From assembly GCF_000948285.1 (NCBI RefSeq), contig NZ_JYBP01000003.1, positions 1,364,001-1,428,000 of the forward strand: DNA of 64,000 nucleotides, read 5' to 3'. The translations under genes were made by a program, and so were the position numbers. Below the pieces are notes generated by a model, which saw only the letters and a program-made list of their open reading frames with translations, was not told where the DNA came from and did not search any database. Each line of letters begins with the position of its first letter. Position 1 is the first letter of the stretch. Shown here one piece after another: positions 41,328-53,270 of the stretch. The stretch comes from Geobacillus kaustophilus. GTDB lineage: Bacteria > Bacillota > Bacilli > Bacillales > Anoxybacillaceae.

Positions 41328-42323
41328 TCATAACCGCACGATCGCTCCCGTTTTCATCGATGTGCGGCAAGCGTCGAGCGCCCGCGATTGTTTGATCATG
41401 CGCTCCGGCGAATACAACAGCGGCGTCCCTTCGAGAATGGCGCGGGAAAAGTGCTCGATTTGCAGCGCGTATTGGTCGCCAAACACGGTTTCCTCACGCT
41501 CGCTTCCATCAGCCGTTACGACCGTAATCCGTCCCCCTCCCCCGTCCACATCCGGCCGGTACGCCCGCGAAACAACGATTTTTCCCTTCGTGCCGATGAT
41601 TTCGTACTCATTTTTGAAGAACATATCGAAGCTGCACGTGAACTGGGCGAAAACACCATTTTCCATCTTCATCCAACCGATCGTCGTCAAATCAACCGAA
41701 CGATGCGGATCAAAACGAGATTGGACGAACAGCTCGACGGGCTCGGCGTCAAGGACGTGTCTTGTCGAATGCACACAATAACAGCCGACATCGAACAGAC
41801 TCCCCCCGCCAAGCTCATCGTTCATGCGGATATTCGTTTCTCGGTCTTTCAGGTAAAACGAGAAATGGGTGCGCATGTACTTGACATCGCCGATCTCGCC
41901 AGCAGCTAGAAGTTGCTTCACCCGCTCGTGCTGCGGATGGAATTGGTACATGAACGCTTCCATAAATAAAACGCCGTTTTCCTCGCACGCCTCGATCATG
42001 CGCCGGACATCTTCCTCACATAAGGCGGCGGGTTTTTCGCAAAGCACATGCTTTTTCTTGTTCGCCGCTTTAATCGTCCATTCGGCGTGCAAGCTGTTCG
42101 GCAGTGGAATGTACACCGCATCAACATCAGGGTCATCGAGCAGCTGGTCATAACTGTCGTACGCTTTCGGAATCCCAAGTTCCCGCGCCGTTTGATTCGC
42201 CTTTCCCCTTTCACTGGCAATCGCCACAACTTCCGCGCACTCCACGCGGCGAATCGCCGGGATCATCACCTCTTGGGCAATAGCGGCGGTGCTGATGATG
42301 CCAAAACGGACTTTGCGTTCCAT
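41328..42323 (-). CDS. Gfo/Idh/MocA-family oxidoreductase
   Basis: NAD(P)-dependent sugar or polyol dehydrogenase of 331 residues. The Rossmann fold starts with FGIISTAAIAQEVMIPAI, and the diagnostic CEKPAALCEEDVRRM (Lys-Pro) lies near residue 95, with GGGSLFDVGCYCVHSTR near 175 holding Asp and His of the catalytic site. The glycine loop GIISTA is looser than usual but found in this family. ATG at 42323 follows AAGGAG. It lies 63 bases after abfA, past a hairpin, and 16 before the mutarotase. A role in oxidation or epimerisation of an arabinose-derived sugar is inferred; the substrate is unknown. Confidence 0.85.
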   Translation of the reverse strand: MERKVRFGIISTAAIAQEVMIPAIRRVECAEVVAIASERGKANQTARELGIPKAYDSYDQLLDDPDVDAVYIPLPNSLHAEWTIKAANKKKHVLCEKPAALCEEDVRRMIEACEENGVLFMEAFMYQFHPQHERVKQLLAAGEIGDVKYMRTHFSFYLKDRETNIRMNDELGGGSLFDVGCYCVHSTRHVLDAEPVELFVQSRFDPHRSVDLTTIGWMKMENGVFAQFTCSFDMFFKNEYEIIGTKGKIVVSRAYRPDVDGGGGRITVVTADGSEREETVFGDQYALQIEHFSRAILEGTPLLYSPERMIKQSRALDACRTSMKTGAIVRL

Positions 42324-42355
42324 GTCCCGTCTCTCCTTCCCATTTTCAGACGGAT

Positions 42356-42377
42356 AGGCTGGTCATCAGACCAGCCT
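42356..42377 (-). other. Hairpin after abfA
   Basis: Perfect 9-bp stem AGGCTGGTC/GACCAGCCT with a 4-base loop, 10 bases after the abfA stop. There is no T run, so processing, stabilisation or partial termination is likely. Confidence 0.6.
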
Positions 42378-42386
42378 TTCACATCT

Positions 42387-43934
<1,548 letters not shown>

Positions 43935-44225
43935 CTATTCTTCCCTTCCCCATTTCGCCCTTCCCGGAAACGGGCAACATTCCCGCCTCCATTTTGCCTG
44001 GTAATGGACAAGATACCCGCTATAGGCGCAAGTTGTGCCATATTGGAGAGAGGAACAACTTCTGCATATATTGATCCTTTTCTCATATACGTCATCGGAA
44101 ACGAGTGCTGAACGATCAATTTGTTCAATGAGCGGATCCATCATTTCCCGTGTAACGATGACGCTGCCCGCGCAGTCTTGGCACCAATTTTTTTCTTCCA
44201 TATTTTCCGCCGCCTTTGTCTTCAT
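43935..44225 (-). CDS. Small cysteine-rich protein between two GH51 genes (unknown)
   Basis: A 96-residue soluble protein with a Cys pair CQDC at about 15-18, another CRSC near 54-57, single Cys near 66, and a CC pair near 83. This pattern suggests a zinc- or metal-binding fold. I recall a Bacillaceae family of similar small proteins (DUF6171) but am not certain. It starts at ATG 44225, which overlaps the stop of the upstream GH51 gene as ATGA, so it is translated with it. A second ATG lies 8 codons later. The tail WGREE is charged. There is no signal or membrane helix. Function unknown; being locked between two arabinofuranosidase genes, it may act in the same pathway. Confidence 0.7.
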   Translation of the reverse strand: MKTKAAENMEEKNWCQDCAGSVIVTREMMDPLIEQIDRSALVSDDVYEKRINICRSCSSLQYGTTCAYSGYLVHYQAKWRRECCPFPGRAKWGREE

Positions 44226-45739
44226 TGTCGTTCAATCAAAGCCGTTTTATTTTCAACAATCGCTAAAGTGACGACAGACATGGGCGGAAGTTTGGCCATC
44301 AGTGTATGTTGGCCGAGCTCTATTTGACGGAACGGTTCGGGCTTCACTGCATCCGGCTTTTCAAATGTATTATGGGCATTCATCTCATTCGCTGTTAACA
44401 TCGTGCCGAATACTTGCTTGCGTGCGAGGCTGTCTCCACGAAACTCTAAATCTACTACCGCCTCATTTCGATGATCAATATTGCATAAACTGATATGGAC
44501 AGTTCCTTCCCCGTTCTTGGATGCAGTGATGCTTACTTGCGGCAACGTTTCCCCGCGATGCTCATACTCGGCACATGAAGACTCTATTGCCAACAACTCG
44601 GCATCTTGGTGAACCTTATACATGTCAAACACATGATACGTAGGCGTGAGAATCATTTGTTCCCCTCTTGTCAAAATGACCGCTTGCAAGACGTTAACCG
44701 TTTGCGCGATATTCGCCATTCGCACTCGATCACAATGGTTATGGAAAATATGAAAATGGAGAGCTGCGACAAGCGCATCACGGATTGTATTTTGTTGATA
44801 TAAGAATCCCGGATTCGTGCCCGGTTCTACGTCATACCACGTTCCCCATTCATCCACAATGAGCCCGACGCGCTTTTCCGGATCGTACTTATCCATAATC
44901 GTGCTATGCCTCGTAATCAATTCATCTATATATAATGCTTTTTTCAATGTAATAAACCACTCATCTTCTGTAAAATCCGTGGCGGAGCCTTTCCCGAGCC
45001 AAAAGTCCCCAGGAATTGTATAATAATGAAGGCTCAACCCATCCATAAAGCGGCCGGCATTTTTCATTAAAACTTCTGTCCAGTAATAGTCATCTACATT
45101 CGCACCACAGGCAATTTTATAAATTTGATTGTCCCCGTAATTTCTGACATATGTTTGATAGCGGCGATACAGGTCGGCGTAATATTCAGGGCGCATATTC
45201 CCTCCGCAGCCCCAGTTTTCATTCCCGACCCCGAAATATTTCAACTTCCACGGCTTCTCCCGCCCATTCTCCTTGCGCCAATTCGCCATTGGCGATTCTC
45301 CATCAAATGTCATATACTCAATCCATTCTGACATCTCTTGAACCGTGCCGCTGCCTACATTGCCGCAAATATAAGGCTCGCATTCAAGCATTTCGCATAA
45401 CATCATAAACTCGTGAGTGCCGAAATGATTGTTCTCAATCACCCCTCCCCAATGGGTGTTAATCATTTTTTTGCGCTGCTCCCTTGGGCCAACCCCATCC
45501 TTCCAATGGTACTCATCCGCAAAGCAGCCGCCCGGCCACCGTAGAACCGGAACTTTTATGTTTTTCAACGCTTGCAATACATCGTTGCGAATCCCATTTG
45601 TATTCGGAATCGGAGAGTCTTCTCCGACCCAAATTCCTTCATAAATGCAACGCCCAAGATGTTCCGCAAAATGGCCGTAAATGTTCTTGTTGATGGTTCC
45701 TTTTGGCATGTCGACGTTTATTACCGCTCTGTTTCTCAC
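44222..45739 (-). CDS. abfB: GH51 alpha-L-arabinofuranosidase, second type
   Basis: Cytoplasmic GH51 enzyme of 505 residues, only distantly similar to AbfA and nearer to B. subtilis Abf2. Acid/base E174 is in [11 protein letters not shown] and nucleophile E297 in [34 protein letters not shown] is the family signature (key RWPGG and DGVGP). The start is GTG at 45739 with GGGAGAGG a few bases upstream. It is the first gene of the arabinofuranosidase operon, behind two AraR boxes 42 bases apart. The two GH51 enzymes probably differ in linkage preference. The symbol is a suggestion. Confidence 0.93.
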   Translation of the reverse strand: MRNRAVINVDMPKGTINKNIYGHFAEHLGRCIYEGIWVGEDSPIPNTNGIRNDVLQALKNIKVPVLRWPGGCFADEYHWKDGVGPREQRKKMINTHWGGVIENNHFGTHEFMMLCEMLECEPYICGNVGSGTVQEMSEWIEYMTFDGESPMANWRKENGREKPWKLKYFGVGNENWGCGGNMRPEYYADLYRRYQTYVRNYGDNQIYKIACGANVDDYYWTEVLMKNAGRFMDGLSLHYYTIPGDFWLGKGSATDFTEDEWFITLKKALYIDELITRHSTIMDKYDPEKRVGLIVDEWGTWYDVEPGTNPGFLYQQNTIRDALVAALHFHIFHNHCDRVRMANIAQTVNVLQAVILTRGEQMILTPTYHVFDMYKVHQDAELLAIESSCAEYEHRGETLPQVSITASKNGEGTVHISLCNIDHRNEAVVDLEFRGDSLARKQVFGTMLTANEMNAHNTFEKPDAVKPEPFRQIELGQHTLMAKLPPMSVVTLAIVENKTALIERQ

Positions 45740-45797
45740 AATACCTCTCCCATTCCTTTCATTAATGTTATGTAGACATTTGCTTCACCAGTGTCAG

Positions 45798-45803
45798 ATT
45801 ATA
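45798..45803 (-). promoter_or_regulatory. -10 box of the abf operon
   Basis: TATAAT on the minus strand, directly next to the AraR box at 45804-45819. No good -35 is seen at 16-18 bases. Confidence 0.5.
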
Positions 45804-45819
45804 ATTTGTACGTACTATA
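45804..45819. promoter_or_regulatory. AraR operator 1 of the abf operon
   Basis: ATTTGTACGTACTATA, 13 of 16 matches to the AraR consensus ATTTGTACGTACAAAT. It fills the spacer between -35 and -10. Confidence 0.75.
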
Positions 45820-45845
45820 GAAGACATTAAACAAAGTTAAGGTAT

Positions 45846-45861
45846 ATTTGTACGTATAAAT
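45846..45861. promoter_or_regulatory. AraR operator 2 of the abf operon
   Basis: ATTTGTACGTATAAAT, 15 of 16 matches to the AraR consensus. Its centre is 42 bp from operator 1, four helical turns, the spacing known for cooperative AraR binding in B. subtilis. Confidence 0.8.
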
Positions 45862-45973
45862 TTCAATTCGATTGTATCACAACCTTTCTTTTTTTCAAGG
45901 GGGCTTTCAAAATTTTCGAATCGTTCGCAACACCTCTGCTTTGCCGCCCTATCCATCGATGGAGATGCGAGCA

Positions 45974-45993
45974 CCCTTGGAAAAAGCCAAGGG
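45974..45993 (-). terminator. Weak stem-loop after abnA
   Basis: CCCTTGG (45974-45980) and CCAAGGG (45987-45993) with a 6-base loop, 12 bases after the abnA stop. No T run follows on the minus strand, so efficiency is doubtful. Confidence 0.4.
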
Positions 45994-46005
45994 GACTTCT
46001 CTGAT

Positions 46006-48552
46006 TTATTCACTCGTTTGCGCCAAGTCAGTCACTTGGGAAGGAGTTAACGTGCCCTCGTAAATGCGCAGTTCGTCAATCAATCCTTTGAATGGAGGAT
46101 CCCACCAGTTTACCCCTAGAGCGAAGCTTGCGTTTGCGCCGGTGAAGACATCTGGAAAGTTTGTGCCGCTGAATTTTTCCACGCCGTTTATATAAACTTT
46201 AACCGCGCCGTTATCGACCGAGAACGCTAAATGTGTCCACTGACCCGTTGGGATTTTCCAAAAAGTTCGACCATCATACCATGGCGAGCTTCCTGACCAT
46301 AGCATCGTATTGCCGTCCCAACCTTGCGGAACGAGGCTTACCCAATGGTTAGGATCCTTGGCGCCAAAGAAAGTTGTCGTATGCGTGGTTAATTGTTCCG
46401 GTTTCACCCAAAGTGACACCGAATATTGGTTGCTTGAGACCAAACCGTCCGGCAAGCGGATGCCAGATTGTCCGTTCAATACGGCCGCTTTCCCGATCTT
46501 GCCGTCTGCATAAGCGATCGTGCCGCCCTCGTTATCGATTCTATTGCCAGTAATCGTACCTGGTCCAAAATTGCCCGTACTATCTCTTAAGTCATTGTTA
46601 TCAAAACTGTAATGCGCAGTTAACTTCGCTTCCTCGTAGGGCAGTACAGTAATGTGAAACACTTTCGTCGCTGTGGCATCTCCTTTCGTAATCGTCGCCG
46701 TAAGGGTAGCCGTAACAGGGGCTGAGCCGACTTCCGGACGATGAACGACTCCCGTCTCGGAAACCACCTTTGCGTCCGAAGTGGTCCACGAAATTACCGT
46801 ATGCCTTGTTCCCTCGGTGGGAAGATGTAAGTTGGAAACCACGTGATCGGTATCACCAAGATCCAAGTCACTCGCGACATCCTCTACAATTTCCTCATCT
46901 GTTTTATCAGCCAGTTTGCTCCCCCAGATCGAGACACCTTCATTTGAAAGAGCGGTAAAGGCCATGACATAACGTTTGGAAGTGGGATCCCATTGACGTA
47001 CAAATACCCCGTCATACGTTTCTCCATCGATTGTGATTTCTGCTTGATTATGTCCGATTTTTCTCCACGTCCCAGTGGCATCCCCGGAAATGGTGTTATT
47101 TCTGTTCAAGCGTACAAATATTTGCTTTTTTATGTCAGCCGAATAGTCTTTCCCGTGATTGATCAATTGATATTCCCCAACAACATCTTGCTTGTTGACT
47201 TTTTCAAGCTTTTCGCCTGCATACCGATATGGAGCTACAACCGGCCATCCATTTTTATTCATAAACATTTGATGGACCCGGACTTCATGATACTCACCCG
47301 ATTGCGGAAAACGAGTATGAAAAACTAAAAATTGCTGGCCAGTTTTGCGGTCCAAATAAACAGAGTTATGCCCCGGAGAGACATACCCTACGCCGATTCC
47401 CGTCCCAGGATCCCCTACTTTTCGTTCGAATAAGAAGTTCCCCATAATTTTATTGCCATAAGGGGAGTTATCAACTTCTCCGGGCAAAACGGCACTTTGC
47501 CCCTTTGCATCTACGTAAGGTCCTGTCGGGCTAGTTGACCGAAACTGTCTCATGTTATAGCCGCCGTCCGCTCCTAACCAACCGTATGTGACATACAAAT
47601 AATAATAGTCTGTATTTTTATCGTAGACGATGTACGTCCCTTCTCCTGATTGATAATACCCGCCCGCGATCTTTATGCCGAAATATCGGTCAACAAGCCG
47701 TCCATCGGGAGTTTTTCCATCTTTGCCAGGATAGATCGGCTTGCCAGTCGTTTTGTCCATCGGCAGGACAAAAATACCGCCAGACCATGATCCGTAAGCC
47801 ATCCAAAGGTTCCCTTTCTCATCATAGAACAAATTGGGGTCAATAGCGTTAGGAAAGTCTCGATTATTATACGATCCATCATTATGAAACCAATCGGCCC
47901 GCACCCCTTTCAATTTTCCTTGCTCGATCAATTTAGGAATATTCGTATTCGTCCATTTTTTATTGATTTTGCTGTTGGCATCATACGCTTCCTCTTTAGT
48001 AAATCCGGAATATACAATTGTATCCACATACTTATATGGGCCTTCGATATGCTTAGACACCGCATATCCGATGGCTGACCGAATGTAAGTGGACGAAACC
48101 GAGTAATAAATCATATAGGCTCCTTTTGTGCCGTCTTCATTGATATAGTCTTTGTTCCAAAAAACATCCGGAGCCCAAACCGCAAAACCGCCCTTGCTGT
48201 CGGCATCATTTTCGCCCGCCCATTTAAACGAACCAGCCAAATTCTTTGATAAATCGCCATATAGCTTATTATTTGGTGTTGTGTAGCCATTAGTAAACTT
48301 CTCCCAATTCATTAAATCTTTTGACTTGGCGGCCTCAATATGGGAACCAAAAATGTAATACGTATCACCGTCTTTCACAATCGATGGATCATGGACAGAT
48401 ACATTTGTAAATTGGGGATCCTTTACCTTTTGATTTTGCCGGACATTCTCTCCTGTATGCTTCTCTTCTCCCCTCCCTAGCGTTGCGCTGGACAAACATA
48501 CGGCAACAATTAAAAGAAACAGAGCGATTCCTTTCAAACTTCTCCTTTTCAT
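46006..48552 (-). CDS. abnA: Extracellular endo-1,5-alpha-L-arabinanase (GH43)
   Basis: Secreted inverting endo-arabinanase that depolymerises arabinan; 848 residues, as T-6 AbnA. A Sec signal covers about 1-28 (MKRRSLKG, hydrophobic core, ATLG). The GH43 propeller follows at about 45-450 with catalytic D55 (VHDPSIVK), D238 (NAIDPNLF) and E304 (SGEGTYIV). A beta-domain, an Ig-like stretch near 560-640 (ISWTTSDAKVVSETG), and a LamG-like domain near 645-840 complete it. ATG at 48552 has AAGGGG 8 bases upstream; an in-frame GTG three codons earlier overlaps that site. It lies 29 bases after abnJ, so the enzyme and its product importer are made together. Confidence 0.95.
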   Translation of the reverse strand: MKRRSLKGIALFLLIVAVCLSSATLGRGEEKHTGENVRQNQKVKDPQFTNVSVHDPSIVKDGDTYYIFGSHIEAAKSKDLMNWEKFTNGYTTPNNKLYGDLSKNLAGSFKWAGENDADSKGGFAVWAPDVFWNKDYINEDGTKGAYMIYYSVSSTYIRSAIGYAVSKHIEGPYKYVDTIVYSGFTKEEAYDANSKINKKWTNTNIPKLIEQGKLKGVRADWFHNDGSYNNRDFPNAIDPNLFYDEKGNLWMAYGSWSGGIFVLPMDKTTGKPIYPGKDGKTPDGRLVDRYFGIKIAGGYYQSGEGTYIVYDKNTDYYYLYVTYGWLGADGGYNMRQFRSTSPTGPYVDAKGQSAVLPGEVDNSPYGNKIMGNFLFERKVGDPGTGIGVGYVSPGHNSVYLDRKTGQQFLVFHTRFPQSGEYHEVRVHQMFMNKNGWPVVAPYRYAGEKLEKVNKQDVVGEYQLINHGKDYSADIKKQIFVRLNRNNTISGDATGTWRKIGHNQAEITIDGETYDGVFVRQWDPTSKRYVMAFTALSNEGVSIWGSKLADKTDEEIVEDVASDLDLGDTDHVVSNLHLPTEGTRHTVISWTTSDAKVVSETGVVHRPEVGSAPVTATLTATITKGDATATKVFHITVLPYEEAKLTAHYSFDNNDLRDSTGNFGPGTITGNRIDNEGGTIAYADGKIGKAAVLNGQSGIRLPDGLVSSNQYSVSLWVKPEQLTTHTTTFFGAKDPNHWVSLVPQGWDGNTMLWSGSSPWYDGRTFWKIPTGQWTHLAFSVDNGAVKVYINGVEKFSGTNFPDVFTGANASFALGVNWWDPPFKGLIDELRIYEGTLTPSQVTDLAQTSE

Positions 48553-48581
48553 CCTAAGCACCCCTTTTTCATGCTAAACCT

Positions 48582-49463
48582 CTATCCTTTAATCCCTGAA
48601 ATAGCAATCGATTCAATAATTTGTTTTTGGAAGATGACAAACACAATAATCATAGGCAACAGAGCGACTACGGAAGCCGCCATAATTAACGGATAGTCAC
48701 TTTGAATTGCAAAATTGGCGTTAAAGCTAGCAATCACCAATTGCAATGTTTGCTTTTCCGGAGAATTCAGATAAATAATAGGCGCTAAATAGTCATTCCA
48801 TATCCCCATAAACCATAAAATCAATTGTGCAGCAACAGCCGGCCGAATTAAAGGGAGAACAATTTTATAATAAATTTGGAAATATGAACATCCATCAATT
48901 TTTGCCGCTTCAATAATGGAATCAGGTATGCTGCTTAAATATTGTCTGAGAAAAAAAATCATCATAATATTTCCAAACAATCCTGGAACAATTAATGGCA
49001 ATAGCGTATCCGTCCACTCAAGGCTAGAAAACATGATAAACTGCGGAATCATAACCACTGGATAAGGAATCATCATTGAAGTCAACAATAAAAGAAAAAT
49101 TTTATTTCTTCCAGGGAATCGCAACTTGGCAAATGCAAATGCCGCTAAACTGGAAGTAAATGTTCCGACTACCGTTACCGTGACAGCGACAATCAAGCTA
49201 TTGATCATCCCCGAAAGCAAAGGACCTTTTTCCCATATCTCGATATATTTTTCAAAATGTATCGTTTCCGGAATCCACTTTGGCGGCAAAGAAAATACAT
49301 CCTGCTTATCTTTCAAGGACGTCGATACCATCCAGAGCAAGGGCGCGATCATAAAAACGGCTCCCACAGATAAAAGGAAGAAAAGCACTAAGTTGATGAT
49401 GCGGTTTTTTTTCGCCACCGTATTTACATTAAGTTTCGCATTTTTTTGCACAACTGCTTCCAT
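48582..49463 (-). CDS. abnJ: ABC transporter permease for arabino-oligosaccharides
   Basis: CUT1 permease of the AraQ/MalG type, 293 residues; six membrane segments begin after about 25 cytoplasmic residues. The EAA loop IIEAAKIDGCSYFQIYYKI (key E-A-A, D-G) is near residue 190 with VLPLIRPAVAA following. It ends IIESIAISGIKG. ATG at 49463 has TAGGAGAGG upstream. It lies 28 bases after abnF and 29 before abnA. Substrate is inferred from abnA and abnB nearby. Confidence 0.92.
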   Translation of the reverse strand: MEAVVQKNAKLNVNTVAKKNRIINLVLFFLLSVGAVFMIAPLLWMVSTSLKDKQDVFSLPPKWIPETIHFEKYIEIWEKGPLLSGMINSLIVAVTVTVVGTFTSSLAAFAFAKLRFPGRNKIFLLLLTSMMIPYPVVMIPQFIMFSSLEWTDTLLPLIVPGLFGNIMMIFFLRQYLSSIPDSIIEAAKIDGCSYFQIYYKIVLPLIRPAVAAQLILWFMGIWNDYLAPIIYLNSPEKQTLQLVIASFNANFAIQSDYPLIMAASVVALLPMIIVFVIFQKQIIESIAISGIKG

Positions 49464-49491
49464 AACGATCCTCTCCTAATAAGAAAATGCA

Positions 49492-50430
49492 TTAATCCAT
49501 ATCAAATCTTGACCGCTCATTCAACCGAAATTGAATATACGTGACGATAAATATAAAGATTCCGAGGATTACAGCCATAGCGGATGCATATCCTAATTGG
49601 AAATTCCCAAACGCTTTTTGCCAAATATACCAAACAATCGAGGCCGAGCTAAACTCCGGTCCTCCGTTTGGCGTCATCACGTCAATTTCCGTAAAAATTT
49701 GCGCCCCACCAATTACTGAGGTGACAATAATAAAGAAGGTTACGGGCTTCACCATCGGCAGCGTAATATACCAAAAAGATTGCAACGCGTTAGCCCCATC
49801 CAGCTTTGCCGCTTCATAAAACGTTTTTGGCACGCTTTGCAAAGCAGCCAAATAAAGCAACATAGTATACCCTAATCCTTTCCAAACGGCCATAATAATT
49901 AACGCAGGTTTGACAGTGTGAACATTCTGAAGCCAGTTAGGCCCTTTGATGCCAAAAAAACCTAAAAACTGATTAACTAATCCATAATCCCCATTATACG
50001 CCCATTGCCACAATATGGATATCGCAGCAATTGAAGAAATAACAGGAATATAATAAATCACGCGAAAGACATTGGTTCCAGGAACCCCTCTATTCAGTGC
50101 CAAGGCCAGCAGAAGAGACAGCACCACACCGATAGGGATGCCAATCATCATAAAAATCGTGTTATACATAGCTTTGTAAAAATATTCATCTTTAAACAAG
50201 GCTTTAAAATTGTCCAGCCCTATAAAATTCATTTGCCCAAGCCCGTTCCAATCGGTAAATGCCCCATATAAAGAGTAGAGAGATGGAACAAAAGTAAAAA
50301 CAAGGAATCCTATCACCGGAGCGGAAATAAACAAGTATGCATAAATTTTTCCTTTCGATACAAGGACGATTGGTGGCTTCTTCTCCGCTTCACGCCTCTC
50401 CCCTCCTTCAATATCATAAGAGTATTTCAT
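49492..50430 (-). CDS. abnF: ABC transporter permease for arabino-oligosaccharides
   Basis: CUT1 permease of the AraP type, 312 residues with six membrane segments; the EAA loop is FYEAAKLDGANALQSF near residue 215, then ITLPMVKPVTF. The start is uncertain. ATG at 50430 gives the size of B. subtilis AraP but has no ribosome binding site, and a TTG six codons up lies inside the hairpin at 50448-50479. The strongest AAGGAGGGG is inside the reading frame, some 30 bases downstream, with no in-frame start after it. Translation may therefore depend on coupling to abnE or on the hairpin. Confidence 0.88.
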   Translation of the reverse strand: MKYSYDIEGGERREAEKKPPIVLVSKGKIYAYLFISAPVIGFLVFTFVPSLYSLYGAFTDWNGLGQMNFIGLDNFKALFKDEYFYKAMYNTIFMMIGIPIGVVLSLLLALALNRGVPGTNVFRVIYYIPVISSIAAISILWQWAYNGDYGLVNQFLGFFGIKGPNWLQNVHTVKPALIIMAVWKGLGYTMLLYLAALQSVPKTFYEAAKLDGANALQSFWYITLPMVKPVTFFIIVTSVIGGAQIFTEIDVMTPNGGPEFSSASIVWYIWQKAFGNFQLGYASAMAVILGIFIFIVTYIQFRLNERSRFDMD

Positions 50431-50447
50431 CCGCAGGCTAATAAACA

Positions 50448-50479
50448 AATACCGGTGTTATTGGCACAACACCGGTATT
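50448..50479 (-). other. Hairpin between abnE and abnF
   Basis: Perfect 12-bp stem AATACCGGTGTT (50448-50459) with AACACCGGTATT (50468-50479), 8-base loop. It starts 24 bases after the abnE stop and ends 17 before the abnF ATG. There is no T run beyond TTTG. Confidence 0.75.
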
Positions 50480-50503
50480 CACCTGTTTTCTCTTGAACAA
50501 TTG

Positions 50504-51883
<1,380 letters not shown>

Positions 51884-51977
51884 TCATACTCATTTGCAGC
51901 CATACTTCACGCCAATCCAAATGTACGAACAAAACACCTTCATATTTCTTAAAATAATGAGCCCCCCCTCCTAAATA

Positions 51978-51991
51978 TGTAAGCGCATTCT
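51978..51991. promoter_or_regulatory. cre (CcpA) candidate before abnE
   Basis: TGTAAGCGCATTCT matches 12 of 14 cre positions. It lies just after the predicted transcription start, about 110 bases before abnE. Confidence 0.45.
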
Positions 51992-52003
51992 TTATTCAAT
52001 TAC

Positions 52004-52032
52004 ATATTAATCTAATTGTTCGTACATGTCAA
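52004..52032 (-). promoter_or_regulatory. abnEFJA promoter (-35 TTGACA, 17-base spacer, -10 TAATAT)
   Basis: Minus strand perfect TTGACA (52027-52032) and TAATAT (52004-52009), 17 bases apart. The AraR box occupies the spacer. Confidence 0.7.
52015..52030. promoter_or_regulatory. AraR operator 1 before abnE
   Basis: ATTGTTCGTACATGTC; keeps the core TTCGTACA and lies between -35 and -10. Binding would block RNA polymerase. Confidence 0.6.
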
Positions 52033-52065
52033 TGAATTTTTTAAAGTTTCACCTTATTTTACTTA

Positions 52066-52081
52066 ATTTGTTCGTACATAT
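52066..52081. promoter_or_regulatory. AraR operator 2 before abnE
   Basis: ATTTGTTCGTACATAT, 13 of 16 matches to the AraR consensus, 51 bp (about five turns) upstream of operator 1. Confidence 0.65.
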
Positions 52082-52195
52082 TATTACATTCTTTGATCCC
52101 ATCCGTTCATAAAATGTATTCTTTCATAAATCCCTTTAAATACCGGTTGTTTTTTTGAATGGAAGCAAATCCTCTCTCATATGTTTTCTCTGCCT

Positions 52196-53158
<963 letters not shown>

Positions 53159-53270
53159 TTAATTTGGATTATTTTCAGAACTTTATAACATATTGTTTTA
53201 AGCCCAAAACCATTGCTGAGATGGAACATGCCATAGTTTCTCAATTCTTTAAGAATCAAAAAAACAAAGT

